From IMG/VR virus record IMGVR_UViG_3300025138_000007, positions 1 to 30,349 of that record: 30,349 nucleotides of DNA. One strand, written 5' to 3'. The DNA comes from a virus. The notes beneath the pieces are model-generated. The model was not told the origin of the DNA and ran no database searches. It was given only the letters and a program-made list of their open reading frames with translations. A program made the position numbers and the translations under genes. Of this stretch, positions 5,898 through 14,779 are shown one piece after another. The stretch's first letter is position 1, and each line of letters starts with the position of its first letter.

Positions 5898-6695
5898 TTA
5901 AGATTTCAAGCCATATCCATTTGCTTGAAAATCAAATGTTTTACTAATCCCACTATCACTACTATTAAAGAACTGAATTGTAAAGCCTGTTTTTGATTTA
6001 CTTGTAATAGAATAATAATCTCCAGTTGATAAACCTTGTGCAGATATACCAATAGAGGGTGTTGCAAAAAAAGAATTGGTGAATGTATTAACTTTAGCAC
6101 CAGTTCCAGAAACTATATCTTCTCCACTTTCAAACCTTTTTTCAAAATTAACAGAAAATGATAAAGTATGAATTTTTGATTTTGTTTTATTATCATCATT
6201 AGTTAATTTACATCTAAATTTAAAATATCTACCTTTTACTGTTGCTTGCTGTGCAATTTTATTAAAAGATGTAATATCTTCCAATCCTGTTGTTGATGAT
6301 CCTATTTGAATTTCAGCACCACATTTAACCTCTGCTGAACCATCAAAAGGTGCTTTAGCTGATTCAAATAAACTTGTTCCTCTACCAGAATCAAATAAAT
6401 CATATTCATCTTCGGTAGACATTCCAATATCAACCATAAAAGTAGTATCGTAAATTGCATCTAAAGTTAATGTATTTGCAAAAGTATAAAATCCTGAAGA
6501 TTGAATATTTGCAGTAGAATTAGTAGGATTAGATGTTGAATCTGTACCACCTAGATCAAAATTTCCAGATGGACTATCTATATTTCCTACTGTGTCATCA
6601 AAATTAGTTATAGTATCTAATATTATAACTTTTCTATCTTGGTTATCTATATTTAATGAAAGATTGCTGTCTAATGTACCTGTAAAATTTGCCAT
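5898..6695 (-). CDS. Tail tip/fibre protein, beta-rich (265 aa)
   Basis: A 265-residue beta-rich protein directly after tail tip J. The middle part has GRYFKFRCKL, and the C-terminal third (SFFATPSIGIS...GDYYSITSKSKTGFTIQFFNSS...FDFQANGYG) resembles the H-type-lectin-like end seen on J-like proteins of marine phages. This looks like a part that is fused to J in some phages but is a separate gene here. It probably forms part of the distal tail tip and may contact the host. No enzymatic motif is visible. Confidence 0.65.
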   Translation of the reverse strand: MANFTGTLDSNLSLNIDNQDRKVIILDTITNFDDTVGNIDSPSGNFDLGGTDSTSNPTNSTANIQSSGFYTFANTLTLDAIYDTTFMVDIGMSTEDEYDLFDSGRGTSLFESAKAPFDGSAEVKCGAEIQIGSSTTGLEDITSFNKIAQQATVKGRYFKFRCKLTNDDNKTKSKIHTLSFSVNFEKRFESGEDIVSGTGAKVNTFTNSFFATPSIGISAQGLSTGDYYSITSKSKTGFTIQFFNSSDSGISKTFDFQANGYGLKS

Positions 6696-6701
6696 AATTA
6701 A

Positions 6702-8828
6702 TTACTCACTAAAAGTTTGTGTGTTTTTATAAGTTTGTAAGCCTGAAATATTTGTAAAAACAATCGATTCATTAGCACTTGAATTTCCTAATTTATCAAC
6801 TGCTTTAATTAAAAAAGCACCTGTTTTAGCATTAGTTGTTAAAGTATTAGATTTTCTTCTTACTACTTTAGCTAAAGGAGTGCTTTCATTCCATGTAGAA
6901 CCACTTGTAACATTTTGGTATCTTATCTCATACCATGAAATATCTAAATCTGTTACTGGTGTCCATGATAACTCCATTTGATTAGAACCTACCATACTTA
7001 TTGATAAATCAGTTACATCATTAGGAGTTTCAGTTGCACCAATAACTGTATGATTAGCAGAAACATAGGTACTACTAACACCTAAAGCATTAATAGCTTT
7101 TACTCTTACATTATAAACTTTATCATCTATCGCATTTAATAATTCAAAATTTAATTGTGAACCAATAGCAATAATTTTAAAATCTGATTCTGTACTTAAT
7201 TTTGCTTCAACTTGATAATTAGAAACAAATTGATCTGTACTTGCACCAACAGTTATATTTAATCTAGTTAAAACAACACCATCTGAATACTCAATCATTT
7301 CATCTGATAATGTAATTGAAGCTGGTGCATTTATATTAAAAGGATTAGGTAGTGTTGTACTCGGTGTTGAAGCCACTTGTGTTTTAGTAGCCCATGTATA
7401 ATGTGCGTCTTGATGTTCAATTAAATCTAAACCTAATGTAAAATCAGGATTAAAATTAATAGCTAATATTCTAAATTGTTTATTAGAAAATCCTAATGAA
7501 GAATGAGTTACTCCTACAATATCTCCTATTGCTAAATCATAAGCACTAAAACTTACATTAATTGATAATCCTAATGCTTCTCTTGATCTTCTTAAAATTA
7601 CTTCTGCTAATTCAATAGCTTGATATGGGCTTGTAATAGTTTTAGAAACGTCAAATCTTCCTTCTAATAAAAAACCACCATCAGCAGTTTTCATAGTTGC
7701 GTGTCTATCTGCTGAAGAATAACCACTATCATCTATCTCTGGGTATTGAACTTCATCTACTTGATAATTTCTTTCTGGATTAACAAATGAAACTATAACT
7801 CTATTGTACTTTGAATTTTTAGTAGGACTAGATAAAGTATAACCACCAACTATATCATCTTCTGTAACAGTAATAGATGAAGAACCTGTGGTTTCTAAAA
7901 TTAATTTATATTTTCCACTTACATAAGGAAGATAACCTCTACAACCTTTTAAAAATTCTCTAACATTATCAATAACTGAACTTGATGTATCTACGACAGA
8001 ATTACAATCCATAACATCTATTGTAGTTGAACCATAAGCTGTAACGTCTGCATCACAAATTGTTGAAGCTGTGTAAAAACTTGGTATGTCAATATTGGCT
8101 ATTGCTAATCCTTTACCATATCTTTCATTTGTTAAATAATCTAATAAACACCAAGCTGGATTATCAGAATGTGCTGCTGATTGTGCAACTGATTCTGAAT
8201 TATAAGCTACAACTTTTTTCCCTTGTACTACTGCTTTAACATTTGGAATTCCTTGAAAAGCATCTTGATTCCATTTAAATCTTAAAGCTAAATAAGCTAA
8301 ACCAGATAATTTATGTGTTGAACCCCAAGAACTTAATGTTGACAATAATGATGAAGCACTTTGTCCATCAGTTCCATAATGTGGCTCTACTGTAATTAAA
8401 CTTTCAGAATCTTTATAAAAATTTCCATCTCCACTTCCTACTGTTCTTTGTGTGTTATCTGCTAAATCTCCTGACCAAGTAATAGCTTTATCATCTATTC
8501 TAATTTCTGTTATATCGTTTATTTCTCCTTCAGATAAAACCAAAGCCATATATAAATATGTGTTATCTGTTCCTGAAGTTTCTATAAATACTCTAGTTCC
8601 ACCAACTAATCTTGTTCCATAAATTACAGGAATACTAGCATCATTAGATTGTTTATTTATTAAAATTCCTTTTTCATAATCATCAGCTTGATTTGTTCCA
8701 AAATCAGCAATTTCAGGAGTTTTTGGTCGCATAAGCCAAGAAACAGCGACTGTTGTAATTAAAGCTACAACTGGATTTTTAAAAAAAGAAGTTATTTTTG
8801 CTACACTAAAGAAACTACCAAAACCCAT
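6702..8828 (-). CDS. Tail tip / host specificity protein J-like
   Basis: A 708-residue protein, shorter than lambda J. After a hydrophobic N-terminal segment (about 15-33) comes a conserved tip region with SIPVIYGTRLVGGTRVF and LYMALVLSEGEI, which is typical of J/TipJ proteins. A middle part (about 310-470) resembles the Phage-tail_3 region, and about residues 595-700 look like a fibronectin type III domain (MELSWTPVTDLDISWYEIRY). It forms the central tip of a siphovirus tail and helps recognise the host. Start and stop touch the neighbouring genes (its ATG overlaps the stop of the 8828-9403 gene). Confidence 0.88.
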   Translation of the reverse strand: MGFGSFFSVAKITSFFKNPVVALITTVAVSWLMRPKTPEIADFGTNQADDYEKGILINKQSNDASIPVIYGTRLVGGTRVFIETSGTDNTYLYMALVLSEGEINDITEIRIDDKAITWSGDLADNTQRTVGSGDGNFYKDSESLITVEPHYGTDGQSASSLLSTLSSWGSTHKLSGLAYLALRFKWNQDAFQGIPNVKAVVQGKKVVAYNSESVAQSAAHSDNPAWCLLDYLTNERYGKGLAIANIDIPSFYTASTICDADVTAYGSTTIDVMDCNSVVDTSSSVIDNVREFLKGCRGYLPYVSGKYKLILETTGSSSITVTEDDIVGGYTLSSPTKNSKYNRVIVSFVNPERNYQVDEVQYPEIDDSGYSSADRHATMKTADGGFLLEGRFDVSKTITSPYQAIELAEVILRRSREALGLSINVSFSAYDLAIGDIVGVTHSSLGFSNKQFRILAINFNPDFTLGLDLIEHQDAHYTWATKTQVASTPSTTLPNPFNINAPASITLSDEMIEYSDGVVLTRLNITVGASTDQFVSNYQVEAKLSTESDFKIIAIGSQLNFELLNAIDDKVYNVRVKAINALGVSSTYVSANHTVIGATETPNDVTDLSISMVGSNQMELSWTPVTDLDISWYEIRYQNVTSGSTWNESTPLAKVVRRKSNTLTTNAKTGAFLIKAVDKLGNSSANESIVFTNISGLQTYKNTQTFSE

Positions 8829-9403
8829 TATTTTCTACCCCATTTAATATCTTGTACTGTTTGAGAACTAAAATTCATTCCTACATCTGCACTAAAAAAT
8901 CTTTGCTGTGATGTATTATTTGTTTTACGACCATTTTTTTTATCAAAGTCTGCCCAATGACTTACTACTGTTAAATTAATTACACTATCAGTTTCAGTTT
9001 CATTAACACTAAAACTTTCAATGTTTCCAGAATATAAAAGAAAAGGATCAGCTATTAATTCACTAGAATCATTTAATAGACCACGATAAATAGTTACAGC
9101 ATCATTAACTACATTTTCATTTAAACAAGTTGATATAAATGTTAAATCTGCACCAGATAAAGATATTGTTAAACTTGATTTTGTAATATCAGCTTGTTCT
9201 GCAAAACTAGAAAATCCTAAAATAAAATCACTTGCTGCATATGTAACTGAACTTCCTGATATTGATGATGTTAAAGAAAATGAACAATCTGTAATATTAA
9301 CAGCAGAAGAAAAACCAATAGTTACAAGATGTACTGGTCTAATATCATTTGTTGCTAATTCGTTCTTTAATGCTGTCGTTAAACTTCTCGTCATGTTCCT
9401 CAA
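8828..9403 (-). CDS. Tail tip assembly protein, DUF2163-like
   Basis: A 191-residue protein with the pattern VHLVTIGF, then a long beta-strand region (SLTISLSGADLTFI, ...YRGLLND, YSGNIESFSVNE) and NLTVVSHWADFDKKNGRKTN near the end, resembling the DUF2163-type tail proteins encoded next to J. ATG 9403 and ATG 9394 (MTRSLTTAL) are both possible starts; the second fits the family better. It overlaps the upstream small gene by 50-59 bases, a longer overlap than usual here. Confidence 0.65.
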   Translation of the reverse strand: MRNMTRSLTTALKNELATNDIRPVHLVTIGFSSAVNITDCSFSLTSSISGSSVTYAASDFILGFSSFAEQADITKSSLTISLSGADLTFISTCLNENVVNDAVTIYRGLLNDSSELIADPFLLYSGNIESFSVNETETDSVINLTVVSHWADFDKKNGRKTNNTSQQRFFSADVGMNFSSQTVQDIKWGRK

Positions 9404-9569
9404 AGGTTCTTCGGTTAATTTTCATAGTATCTATTACAGTATAAGTAGCATTTTTAGATGGTTCTTTATACTGTCCTAAATCATTAGTTTTAATATTAAT
9501 ATGTTTCTCGTCTATTATTTCTTCTGCTAACATATCAACATTAATCCAATACTTTACTTTGTAGTTCAT
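9345..9569 (-). CDS. Hypothetical protein in tail module (74 aa)
   Basis: A soluble, charged 74-residue protein. Its ATG (9567-9569) directly follows the stop codon of the distal tail gene, which supports translation by coupling. It has no motif I know. Its last 20 codons overlap the next gene in another frame. It may be a small tail assembly factor; position is the only support. Confidence 0.55.
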   Translation of the reverse strand: MNYKVKYWINVDMLAEEIIDEKHINIKTNDLGQYKEPSKNATYTVIDTMKINRRTFEEHDEKFNDSIKERISNK

Positions 9570-10190
9570 CTATAATGCTTCTTCAACATCAAATTGATAT
9601 TCGTAATATAAATTACCATCTTTATCTGCACCAGATACTCCAAAATCTTGAATATCAGAAGTTAAAGAAACTGTAAAAGGCACATTATCATAAGTGACTA
9701 CTGAATCATTTGCTACTACTTCAAGTAAAGGTGGTTCTATTGTAACAGTTGCTGCATTACTAGAACTTGTTACATCTGCAACAACCATATAAATTTTATT
9801 ATGACTAGCAAACTTTAAAAAATCTCCAGCTTTAAATCTACCAGCTCCATCTCCAGCAAAAGCATCCATAGCTATTGTTGTATCTCCAACTGCGTGACTA
9901 CCATTAACTAATACACTTCCTGATTCATTTCCAACAGCATCTTCTATTTCTGGTGGTATGATTGTAAAAGTTTCTTTTTGACTTCTTTGTTTTACAATAA
10001 ATGCTATTAACGCACCATATACATCTGATCTTTTTGCAGTAATAATTTGAACTGTAAAAGCCCATCTTTGGTTATCTATTTGTCTAACTAATCTTTTACC
10101 TGATACTGATTTAGATATAATTGTATTTTGAATTGACTTTATTCCTAAAGTTCCAAATTTAGCAGTTGATATAGGGAAAGCACCTGACAT
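9570..10190 (-). CDS. Distal tail-like structural protein
   Basis: A 206-residue beta-rich protein right after the tape measure gene, the usual place of the distal tail protein in siphoviruses. The N-terminal part has RQIDNQRWAFTVQI and about residues 95-135 hold a short beta-barrel-like insert (GDTTIAMDAFAGDGAGRFKAGDFLKF), then the C-terminal strands. The start overlaps the tape measure stop as TAATG. Distal tail assignment rests mainly on gene order. Confidence 0.65.
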   Translation of the reverse strand: MSGAFPISTAKFGTLGIKSIQNTIISKSVSGKRLVRQIDNQRWAFTVQIITAKRSDVYGALIAFIVKQRSQKETFTIIPPEIEDAVGNESGSVLVNGSHAVGDTTIAMDAFAGDGAGRFKAGDFLKFASHNKIYMVVADVTSSSNAATVTIEPPLLEVVANDSVVTYDNVPFTVSLTSDIQDFGVSGADKDGNLYYEYQFDVEEAL

Positions 10191-11989
10191 TATACTATAC
10201 TTTTTTCACCCCTTTCATTTACAGCTTGATTAATTAATTGTGAAATTGTTCCTCTACTTTCAGTTAATAGTTGATCAAATCCTCTTGCATCTACTGTATT
10301 AATATTAAAATTGACTGTTGTACTACCACCAGTTCCAGTTCCTCTTGCGTTTTGTGTGATTTGTCCTGTTTGGTTTGGTACAAATAACTCTGGTCCTCTT
10401 TCACCTACTACTACTGGCTTACCACTTGCTACTGCACCACCACTAGCCATTCCACCAAATCCAAGCAAAGCCATTGGGTTACCTGACATAGCCATCATAG
10501 CCATTTGTATTTTAAGCTGTTTTTTCTTTTCTTTTGTTATTTCATTTTCTGCTGTTACTTCTTGTTTTTTAAGTGCATTTCTAATTGTTTCTTGAATAAC
10601 TATTTGAATTGTGAAAGTTAACATATCTACTAATAGTTTTTGTGCTATTTCTTTAAATGTCATATTAAGTTTTTTACCAAGAACTAAAGACTCTGCAAGT
10701 CCTTTTGAAAATGCTTTTATTCCATTAGTAGCCATTTTTCCTATTGTACTGTTAATAGATTCAAAGTCTTTTTTAAATCCAGCTAAAATATTTTCTTTTA
10801 TTTTTTGTAAACTAATTCCAACTTTTTCTGTTTCTTCTGTAAAATTAGTTGCTGCTTTCATAAGTTCTTCCATAGATTTTTTAGATGCAATTATATTTTC
10901 ATCTATAAGTTCTATAAACTTATTAGCTTTTTCAAACATACCACCCATGCTTTTTTTATCATTTGCACCAAAGATTTTATTAGTAAGTTCTTCTAAATCT
11001 ACTCCCATTTTTTTAAGTAATGCTAGAACACCAACTACTGCTATTTTTCCACCTCTACCTAACATTAAGAATCCAAGAATACCTAACTCTCTAATAGCTG
11101 GTGGTAGTGCTTTAACTATTTCTATTAATCCAGCTAGACCATTATTAATTACTCTAAATAAAGGTGCTACTAAATCCATTAAACCAGCCATACCTAAAAT
11201 AAATTGTTTTATAAAATTGACCATACCTTGACCAACAGCAGTTGAAAAACCACTTAATGCTTTTGCGTTTTCTTCAATTAATCTATTAGTAACTACAAGT
11301 GCATTTTTAATAAAATCAAAAAAACCAGCTTCGTTAGTTTCTAATTTAAACTTGAAAAGTTTATCTCCAAGCATTGATAATGTTCCTGTGAATGTTGTTG
11401 CTAATACTTCTGTTGCTTTTGAGAATCTTCCATCTTCTCCAAATAATTCTTCAAATCTTTTTATTGTTTCTTCTGTGGTAACAGTCATTCCAGCTTTAAA
11501 TCCTAATAATGCTCTAACACCTCTTTCTCTAAATAAATCTGCTGCACCAATACCTGATGAGAATGATCTCTGTATTTGTTCTGCTGTTGTTCTAAAATCT
11601 AATCCTGTAACTGCTGCAACATTACCAGTAATCTTTAATATTTTTTGTAGTTCATCTGCATCTTTTGCAACAACTGCTAAACTTCCTGATGCTGATGATA
11701 TTTCGTCTAGTGAAAAAGGTACTTTACCAGCAAAGTCTATTAAACCTTTAAATGCTTTTTGACCTTCTTTAACATTACCAAATAAAAAATTAAATCTAAT
11801 ACCAAGATTTTCTACTTCACTACCTACTTTTAAAATTGATCTAACTACGAGTCCACCACCTATTCCTACTAAAGCTGATTGAACTGAAAACAAAGATGCT
11901 TTTAAATTAGTAAGTCCAGCACGAACACTATTAAATGCTTGTTTTGTTTTATCTCTTGCTAATACATTTAAAACTAAATTTTGTGCCAT
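10190..11989 (-). CDS. Tail tape measure protein
   Basis: A 599-residue protein with the usual layout: an N-terminal coiled-coil/helical region, a conserved segment with FNFLFGNVKEGQKAFKGL and SSGIGAADLFRERGV typical of tape measure proteins, hydrophobic helical stretches in the middle (about 250-330 and 440-510), and a C-terminal part with SGGAVASGKPVVVGERGPEL, the short motif common at tape measure C-termini. Using the usual 0.15 nm per residue, the tail would be roughly 90 nm. It follows the G/GT chaperone frame with a TAATG overlap. Confidence 0.9.
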   Translation of the reverse strand: MAQNLVLNVLARDKTKQAFNSVRAGLTNLKASLFSVQSALVGIGGGLVVRSILKVGSEVENLGIRFNFLFGNVKEGQKAFKGLIDFAGKVPFSLDEISSASGSLAVVAKDADELQKILKITGNVAAVTGLDFRTTAEQIQRSFSSGIGAADLFRERGVRALLGFKAGMTVTTEETIKRFEELFGEDGRFSKATEVLATTFTGTLSMLGDKLFKFKLETNEAGFFDFIKNALVVTNRLIEENAKALSGFSTAVGQGMVNFIKQFILGMAGLMDLVAPLFRVINNGLAGLIEIVKALPPAIRELGILGFLMLGRGGKIAVVGVLALLKKMGVDLEELTNKIFGANDKKSMGGMFEKANKFIELIDENIIASKKSMEELMKAATNFTEETEKVGISLQKIKENILAGFKKDFESINSTIGKMATNGIKAFSKGLAESLVLGKKLNMTFKEIAQKLLVDMLTFTIQIVIQETIRNALKKQEVTAENEITKEKKKQLKIQMAMMAMSGNPMALLGFGGMASGGAVASGKPVVVGERGPELFVPNQTGQITQNARGTGTGGSTTVNFNINTVDARGFDQLLTESRGTISQLINQAVNERGEKSIV

Positions 11990-12159
11990 TATCTGTGCCT
12001 TGCTTTATTCATGCTTCTTTCGTGTTCTTCTTGTTCTAATAGAAGATAACCAAGCCAATGATTATACTCCCATTCTTGCATTTTTAAAACTTCTTGTAAG
12101 GATATTTTTAACCTATCGGCTAGAATAAAACAATTCTTTAATTGAGGATCAGATTTTAG
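11989..12159 (-). CDS. Tail assembly chaperone T extension (reached by -1 frameshift)
   Basis: This frame has no start of its own and is read after a -1 slip at the end of the G gene. It encodes 56 residues beginning LKSDPQLKNCFILADRL and containing MQEWEYNHWLGYLLLEQEE before the stop, which overlaps the tape measure ATG as TAATG (11987-11991). The slippery site on the minus strand is A AAA AAC within a run of nine A, directly before the TAA of G, at about 12159-12168. The GT fusion is 169 residues. In lambda and most siphoviruses, the T part binds tape measure and major tail protein and the same slip yields GT. Confidence 0.88.
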   Translation of the reverse strand, partial: LKSDPQLKNCFILADRLKISLQEVLKMQEWEYNHWLGYLLLEQEEHERSMNKARHR

Positions 12160-12497
12160 TTTTTTTTTACTTCTTCAGGATTGATAGCTTTAACCATTTC
12201 AGAAGCTATCCTAGAAAGGACATCAGAATCTACTTTGTGCATTAAAGCAATTTTATCTTCTAATGTAAAAAGTTTATTACCATCTTTATCTAGTGCTTTC
12301 ATAACTAGAATATCAGCAAGAATACTTACATCATTGAGGTTATCTGATTTTTTAAAAAGTTTATTTTTTTCAGAAAGAGTTATTGGATTCCAATATACTA
12401 AACTTGGGTTACCAGCTTCATCTTTCCATTCTTCTACTTCAAGATGTTGAACACCTAAAGATTCAAAATGTGATCTTGCAGAATCTATTAACTTCAT
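12156..12497 (-). CDS. Tail assembly chaperone G
   Basis: A 113-residue helical protein between the major tail protein and the tape measure, the standard place for G. Its last codons are GTA AAA AAA AAC and the stop TAA follows at once, so ribosomes that slip back one base at A AAA AAC read through into the T frame (11989-12159). The central part has ITLSEKNKLFKKSDNLND and ADILVMKALDKDGNKLF, which resembles other phage G-type chaperones that recognise the tail tube protein. It works in tail assembly and is not part of the virion. Confidence 0.85.
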   Translation of the reverse strand: MKLIDSARSHFESLGVQHLEVEEWKDEAGNPSLVYWNPITLSEKNKLFKKSDNLNDVSILADILVMKALDKDGNKLFTLEDKIALMHKVDSDVLSRIASEMVKAINPEEVKKN

Positions 12498-12506
12498 AAA
12501 GTCTTA

Positions 12507-12893
12507 TTAGACAGTACCTCTAGTTAATGCCCCTGTTCCTTGAAAAGTAACTGATCTAGTAGTTATTCCATCTAAAGTAACATTGATGCTCATTCCTGTA
12601 ACAAGTCCTGTGCCTGTAAAAATTTCATCTCCTGAACTATTACCCTCTGGACCTAATATAAAACTTATTGAAGTTCCAGCAGTTAATGTTTGTTGTGGAG
12701 TATCAGTTTCATCATAACTCATGTCTAAAGTTCCTGAAAATGATGTTCTGCCACTTACAAATGATTTAGTTGCATCTGATAATTGAGTATCTTCTACAAC
12801 ATCAGCAGTAGTTTCAAGTGTGTAACCAGTTAGTTCGCCTATACCAGTTCCACCAGCAGTTACGACTCCTTCTTTTCCAAAGTGTGTTGCCAT
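12507..12893 (-). CDS. Major tail tube protein
   Basis: A 128-residue protein with a Gly/Thr/Ser-rich beta pattern (TGYTLETTADVVEDTQLSD, FSGTLDMSYDETD) typical of siphovirus tail tube proteins of the TP901-1/HK97 fold class. At 128 residues it is on the short side, with no C-terminal Ig-like domain. It lies between a tail terminator-like gene group and the G/GT chaperone, as expected. Many copies should stack into the tail tube. Confidence 0.85.
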   Translation of the reverse strand: MATHFGKEGVVTAGGTGIGELTGYTLETTADVVEDTQLSDATKSFVSGRTSFSGTLDMSYDETDTPQQTLTAGTSISFILGPEGNSSGDEIFTGTGLVTGMSINVTLDGITTRSVTFQGTGALTRGTV

Positions 12894-13027
12894 TTTTTAT
12901 TTTCCTTTTTGCTTGTTGATATATTTTGTTTTTCTTGCTTCCAACCTAAATCTAAAAAATTATCAAGTTGAGTTTCGTTAATAACAACTTCATTCTTATC
13001 TTTATATAATTTAATATCTTTAGCCAT
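12860..13027 (-). CDS. Small protein in tail module (55 aa)
   Basis: An open frame from ATG 13027 to TAA 12860, starting MAKDIKLYKDKNEVVINE and containing LDNFLDLGWKQEK. Short proteins with a (D/E)-x-(Y/F)-L-x-L-G-W core occur beside head-tail genes in marine phages. Its last 34 bases overlap the start of the major tail protein in another frame, so it may couple translation to it. It fills what would otherwise be a gap of 145 bases. Function unknown. Confidence 0.65.
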   Translation of the reverse strand: MAKDIKLYKDKNEVVINETQLDNFLDLGWKQEKQNISTSKKENKKWQHTLEKKES

Positions 13028-13038
13028 AAGTCCTTTTA

Positions 13039-13269
13039 TTAGTTTTTTTCTTCTTCGTCAATATCTTCTTCATCTTCTTCAAGTTCAATATCTTCATCTA
13101 ATTCATCACTATCTTCTTCTTGCCAATCTTGATCTTCTTCTAAAGAATTTTCTCTAATTTCTTCAACTAAATCTTTAACTTCTTCACAAAGCATAGATTC
13201 TTTGTCGTGCATTTTTTCTATTTGATTAATTTTTTTTGATATTTTATCTAATATTTTTTCTGTTTTCAT
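13039..13269 (-). CDS. Very acidic protein (76 aa)
   Basis: The first half is a charged helix (KISKKINQIEKMHDKES) and the second half is almost all Glu and Asp (DSDELDEDIELEEDEED). It sits between the tail terminator-like gene and the small gene ahead of the major tail protein. The strong negative charge could mimic DNA or act as an assembly chaperone, but this is inference. No known family recognised. Confidence 0.65.
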   Translation of the reverse strand: MKTEKILDKISKKINQIEKMHDKESMLCEEVKDLVEEIRENSLEEDQDWQEEDSDELDEDIELEEDEEDIDEEEKN

Positions 13270-13277
13270 ATTATCTC

Positions 13278-13715
13278 CTATGGTGTTCCAGCTTGATACT
13301 CATACATACATCTAATAGTCATTCTTATTCCACCAACAGGAAATAAGCTACCTTCATCAGTTTCTACTTGTATAACTTCTGTATCAAGTGCATTACTACT
13401 TCTAGTAATATCAGATTCTAAAGCAGTTTCAATAGCTGTTATTAATGTGTTTCTTGCAGTATCTATATTAGATTCAGCACCTTTTACAAAACCTAATACT
13501 ACAAAATCAATAGTACCATGTCTTGTTCTAGCACCAGTTCCTAATTCCGAATCATCTCTATTTTCTTCTGATGTTTGTACTATTACTGCTGGATATTGTT
13601 GTTCAGATAATTCATCTAGTTGAAATGGTTGTCTAGTTGCTTTTTTTATGTCTGGGCTAGATATACCAGATATTACTGATAATAAATTAGATGCTATATT
13701 TTCTCTTACACTCAT
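13278..13715 (-). CDS. Tail terminator-like protein
   Basis: A 145-residue alpha/beta protein with an N-terminal helix (VRENIASNLLSVISGIS), a central YPAVIVQTSEE strand, and GTIDFVVLGFVKG...NTLITAIETAL, as seen in minor tail/tail terminator proteins of siphoviruses. The start overlaps the preceding gene as ATGA. It should cap the tail tube at the head-proximal end. Assigned from order (between head-tail joining and major tail protein) and general pattern. Confidence 0.65.
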   Translation of the reverse strand: MSVRENIASNLLSVISGISSPDIKKATRQPFQLDELSEQQYPAVIVQTSEENRDDSELGTGARTRHGTIDFVVLGFVKGAESNIDTARNTLITAIETALESDITRSSNALDTEVIQVETDEGSLFPVGGIRMTIRCMYEYQAGTP

Positions 13716-14191
13716 ATTCTAAACTTTCTTAATTCTTTTTCTACAAATCTGTTAAACTGCTTACTTATAATCTTTTCTGTTCTATTGTTAAAGCCAAAAA
13801 ATTCTCTTTTTGGCTCATTTAATACTTGATTAAACAATGCTCTCTTACGCATCTGTGAATTACTAAATCCTAATGTTACTTTATGTTTTCCTGTTTTTTT
13901 TACTGTGCTATTAGGTGTTAAACTTCCTAACATACGACCAGTATTAAATAAATCTACATTAGTTGATTTACCCTCTCTATTTAATTGTTTTAAATAACTC
14001 TGTGAGTATTGTGCAAATGGTCTATCGTTAAAATCTTTGCCTTTTTGAGTTTTAGTTCTAACTATATCTAATAATTGAAACCCAGCTTGTTTAACACCTT
14101 TATCAATAACTCTTGATAATACTGATTGAAACTTTTTATAATTTTTAGATACTTTTTTTTGATTAGATGTAATCTTTAAAGTGACAGCCAT
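13712..14191 (-). CDS. Head-tail joining protein, HK97 gp10/Mu gpG-like
   Basis: A 159-residue basic protein. The central KGKDFNDRPFAQYSQSYLK and FNTGRMLGSLTPNS segments match the pattern G..F..YS..Y...........TG.M..S of phage virion morphogenesis proteins. Located between the connector gene and the tail terminator-like gene, with ATGA overlap downstream. It probably helps complete the neck. Confidence 0.75.
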   Translation of the reverse strand: MAVTLKITSNQKKVSKNYKKFQSVLSRVIDKGVKQAGFQLLDIVRTKTQKGKDFNDRPFAQYSQSYLKQLNREGKSTNVDLFNTGRMLGSLTPNSTVKKTGKHKVTLGFSNSQMRKRALFNQVLNEPKREFFGFNNRTEKIISKQFNRFVEKELRKFRI

Positions 14192-14676
14192 TATCTAATC
14201 AATCGTCTAAATCCATGTAAAGGTTCTCTTTCATTAGATACAATACTTCCATCTGCATCTGTGTCATATTCAACACCATCTTCTAATATCATTCTCCATT
14301 CAATATTATATTGACTCATATAATATTCTGCCATTCTTTCAAATCTATCTTTTTCTGTTTCTGGTCTGAATTTAGTTAATGCTGGTAAAAAGAATCTTCC
14401 CAAAAATAAATAAACACCAGCTCTTTCAAACTGATCTAAATTAACTTTTGTATTAACCATTTCAGCAGTATTTAAAACTGTAATATCAGTAAATATATTT
14501 GTTTTATATACAGGCCACCACTCTACTCTTAATCCTCTTAAAATATCATTTGTGGTTTGTGCAAAGAAATTAGTTGCTTCTGTTGCTCCACTTGCAATAC
14601 CAAAATCAAAAGCATCAGGTTGATACTTTGTTACATCTCCAGCAACTATTACATTTGCACCAGTATAATTTGCCAC
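14191..14676 (-). CDS. Head-tail connector-like protein
   Basis: A 161-residue protein that starts with GTG (14674-14676); no ATG lies nearby, and the family-like N-terminus ANYTGANVIVAGD begins there. It contains LRGLRVEWWPVYKTNIFTD and a C-terminal EPLHGFRRLIR. I do not recognise a named family, but it occupies the place of a head completion or adaptor protein between capsid and neck genes. The GTG start two bases after a stop suggests coupling to the small membrane gene before it. Confidence 0.65.
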   Translation of the reverse strand: MANYTGANVIVAGDVTKYQPDAFDFGIASGATEATNFFAQTTNDILRGLRVEWWPVYKTNIFTDITVLNTAEMVNTKVNLDQFERAGVYLFLGRFFLPALTKFRPETEKDRFERMAEYYMSQYNIEWRMILEDGVEYDTDADGSIVSNEREPLHGFRRLIR

Positions 14677-14677
14677 G

Positions 14678-14779
14678 TTACAACACCCAAAATAATATTA
14701 TTATAACTGCAATAGCAACACCAACACTAACTTTAGGATTTTGTTTTGCTAATTTTATATATTTATTTAAATCTTTCAT
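14678..14779 (-). CDS. Tiny membrane protein in head module (33 aa)
   Basis: An open frame from ATG 14779 to TAA 14678: a basic N-terminus (MKDLNKYIKLAKQNPK) followed by one hydrophobic helix (VSVGVAIAVIIILFWVL) up to the stop. It overlaps the preceding gene's stop as ATGA and ends one base before the GTG of the next gene, so its position is fully consistent with translation. A single-pass inner membrane protein of unknown function within a structural operon. Confidence 0.6.
   Translation of the reverse strand: MKDLNKYIKLAKQNPKVSVGVAIAVIIILFWVL

Noticed and set aside
10311-11762. Three long rightward open frames (about 94, 206 and 136 codons) opposite the tape measure gene
   Set aside because: They are antisense to a clear tape measure protein, lack ribosome binding sites and overlaps with other rightward genes, and have Ser/Ile/Leu/Phe-rich compositions typical of antisense reading of A/T-rich genes.
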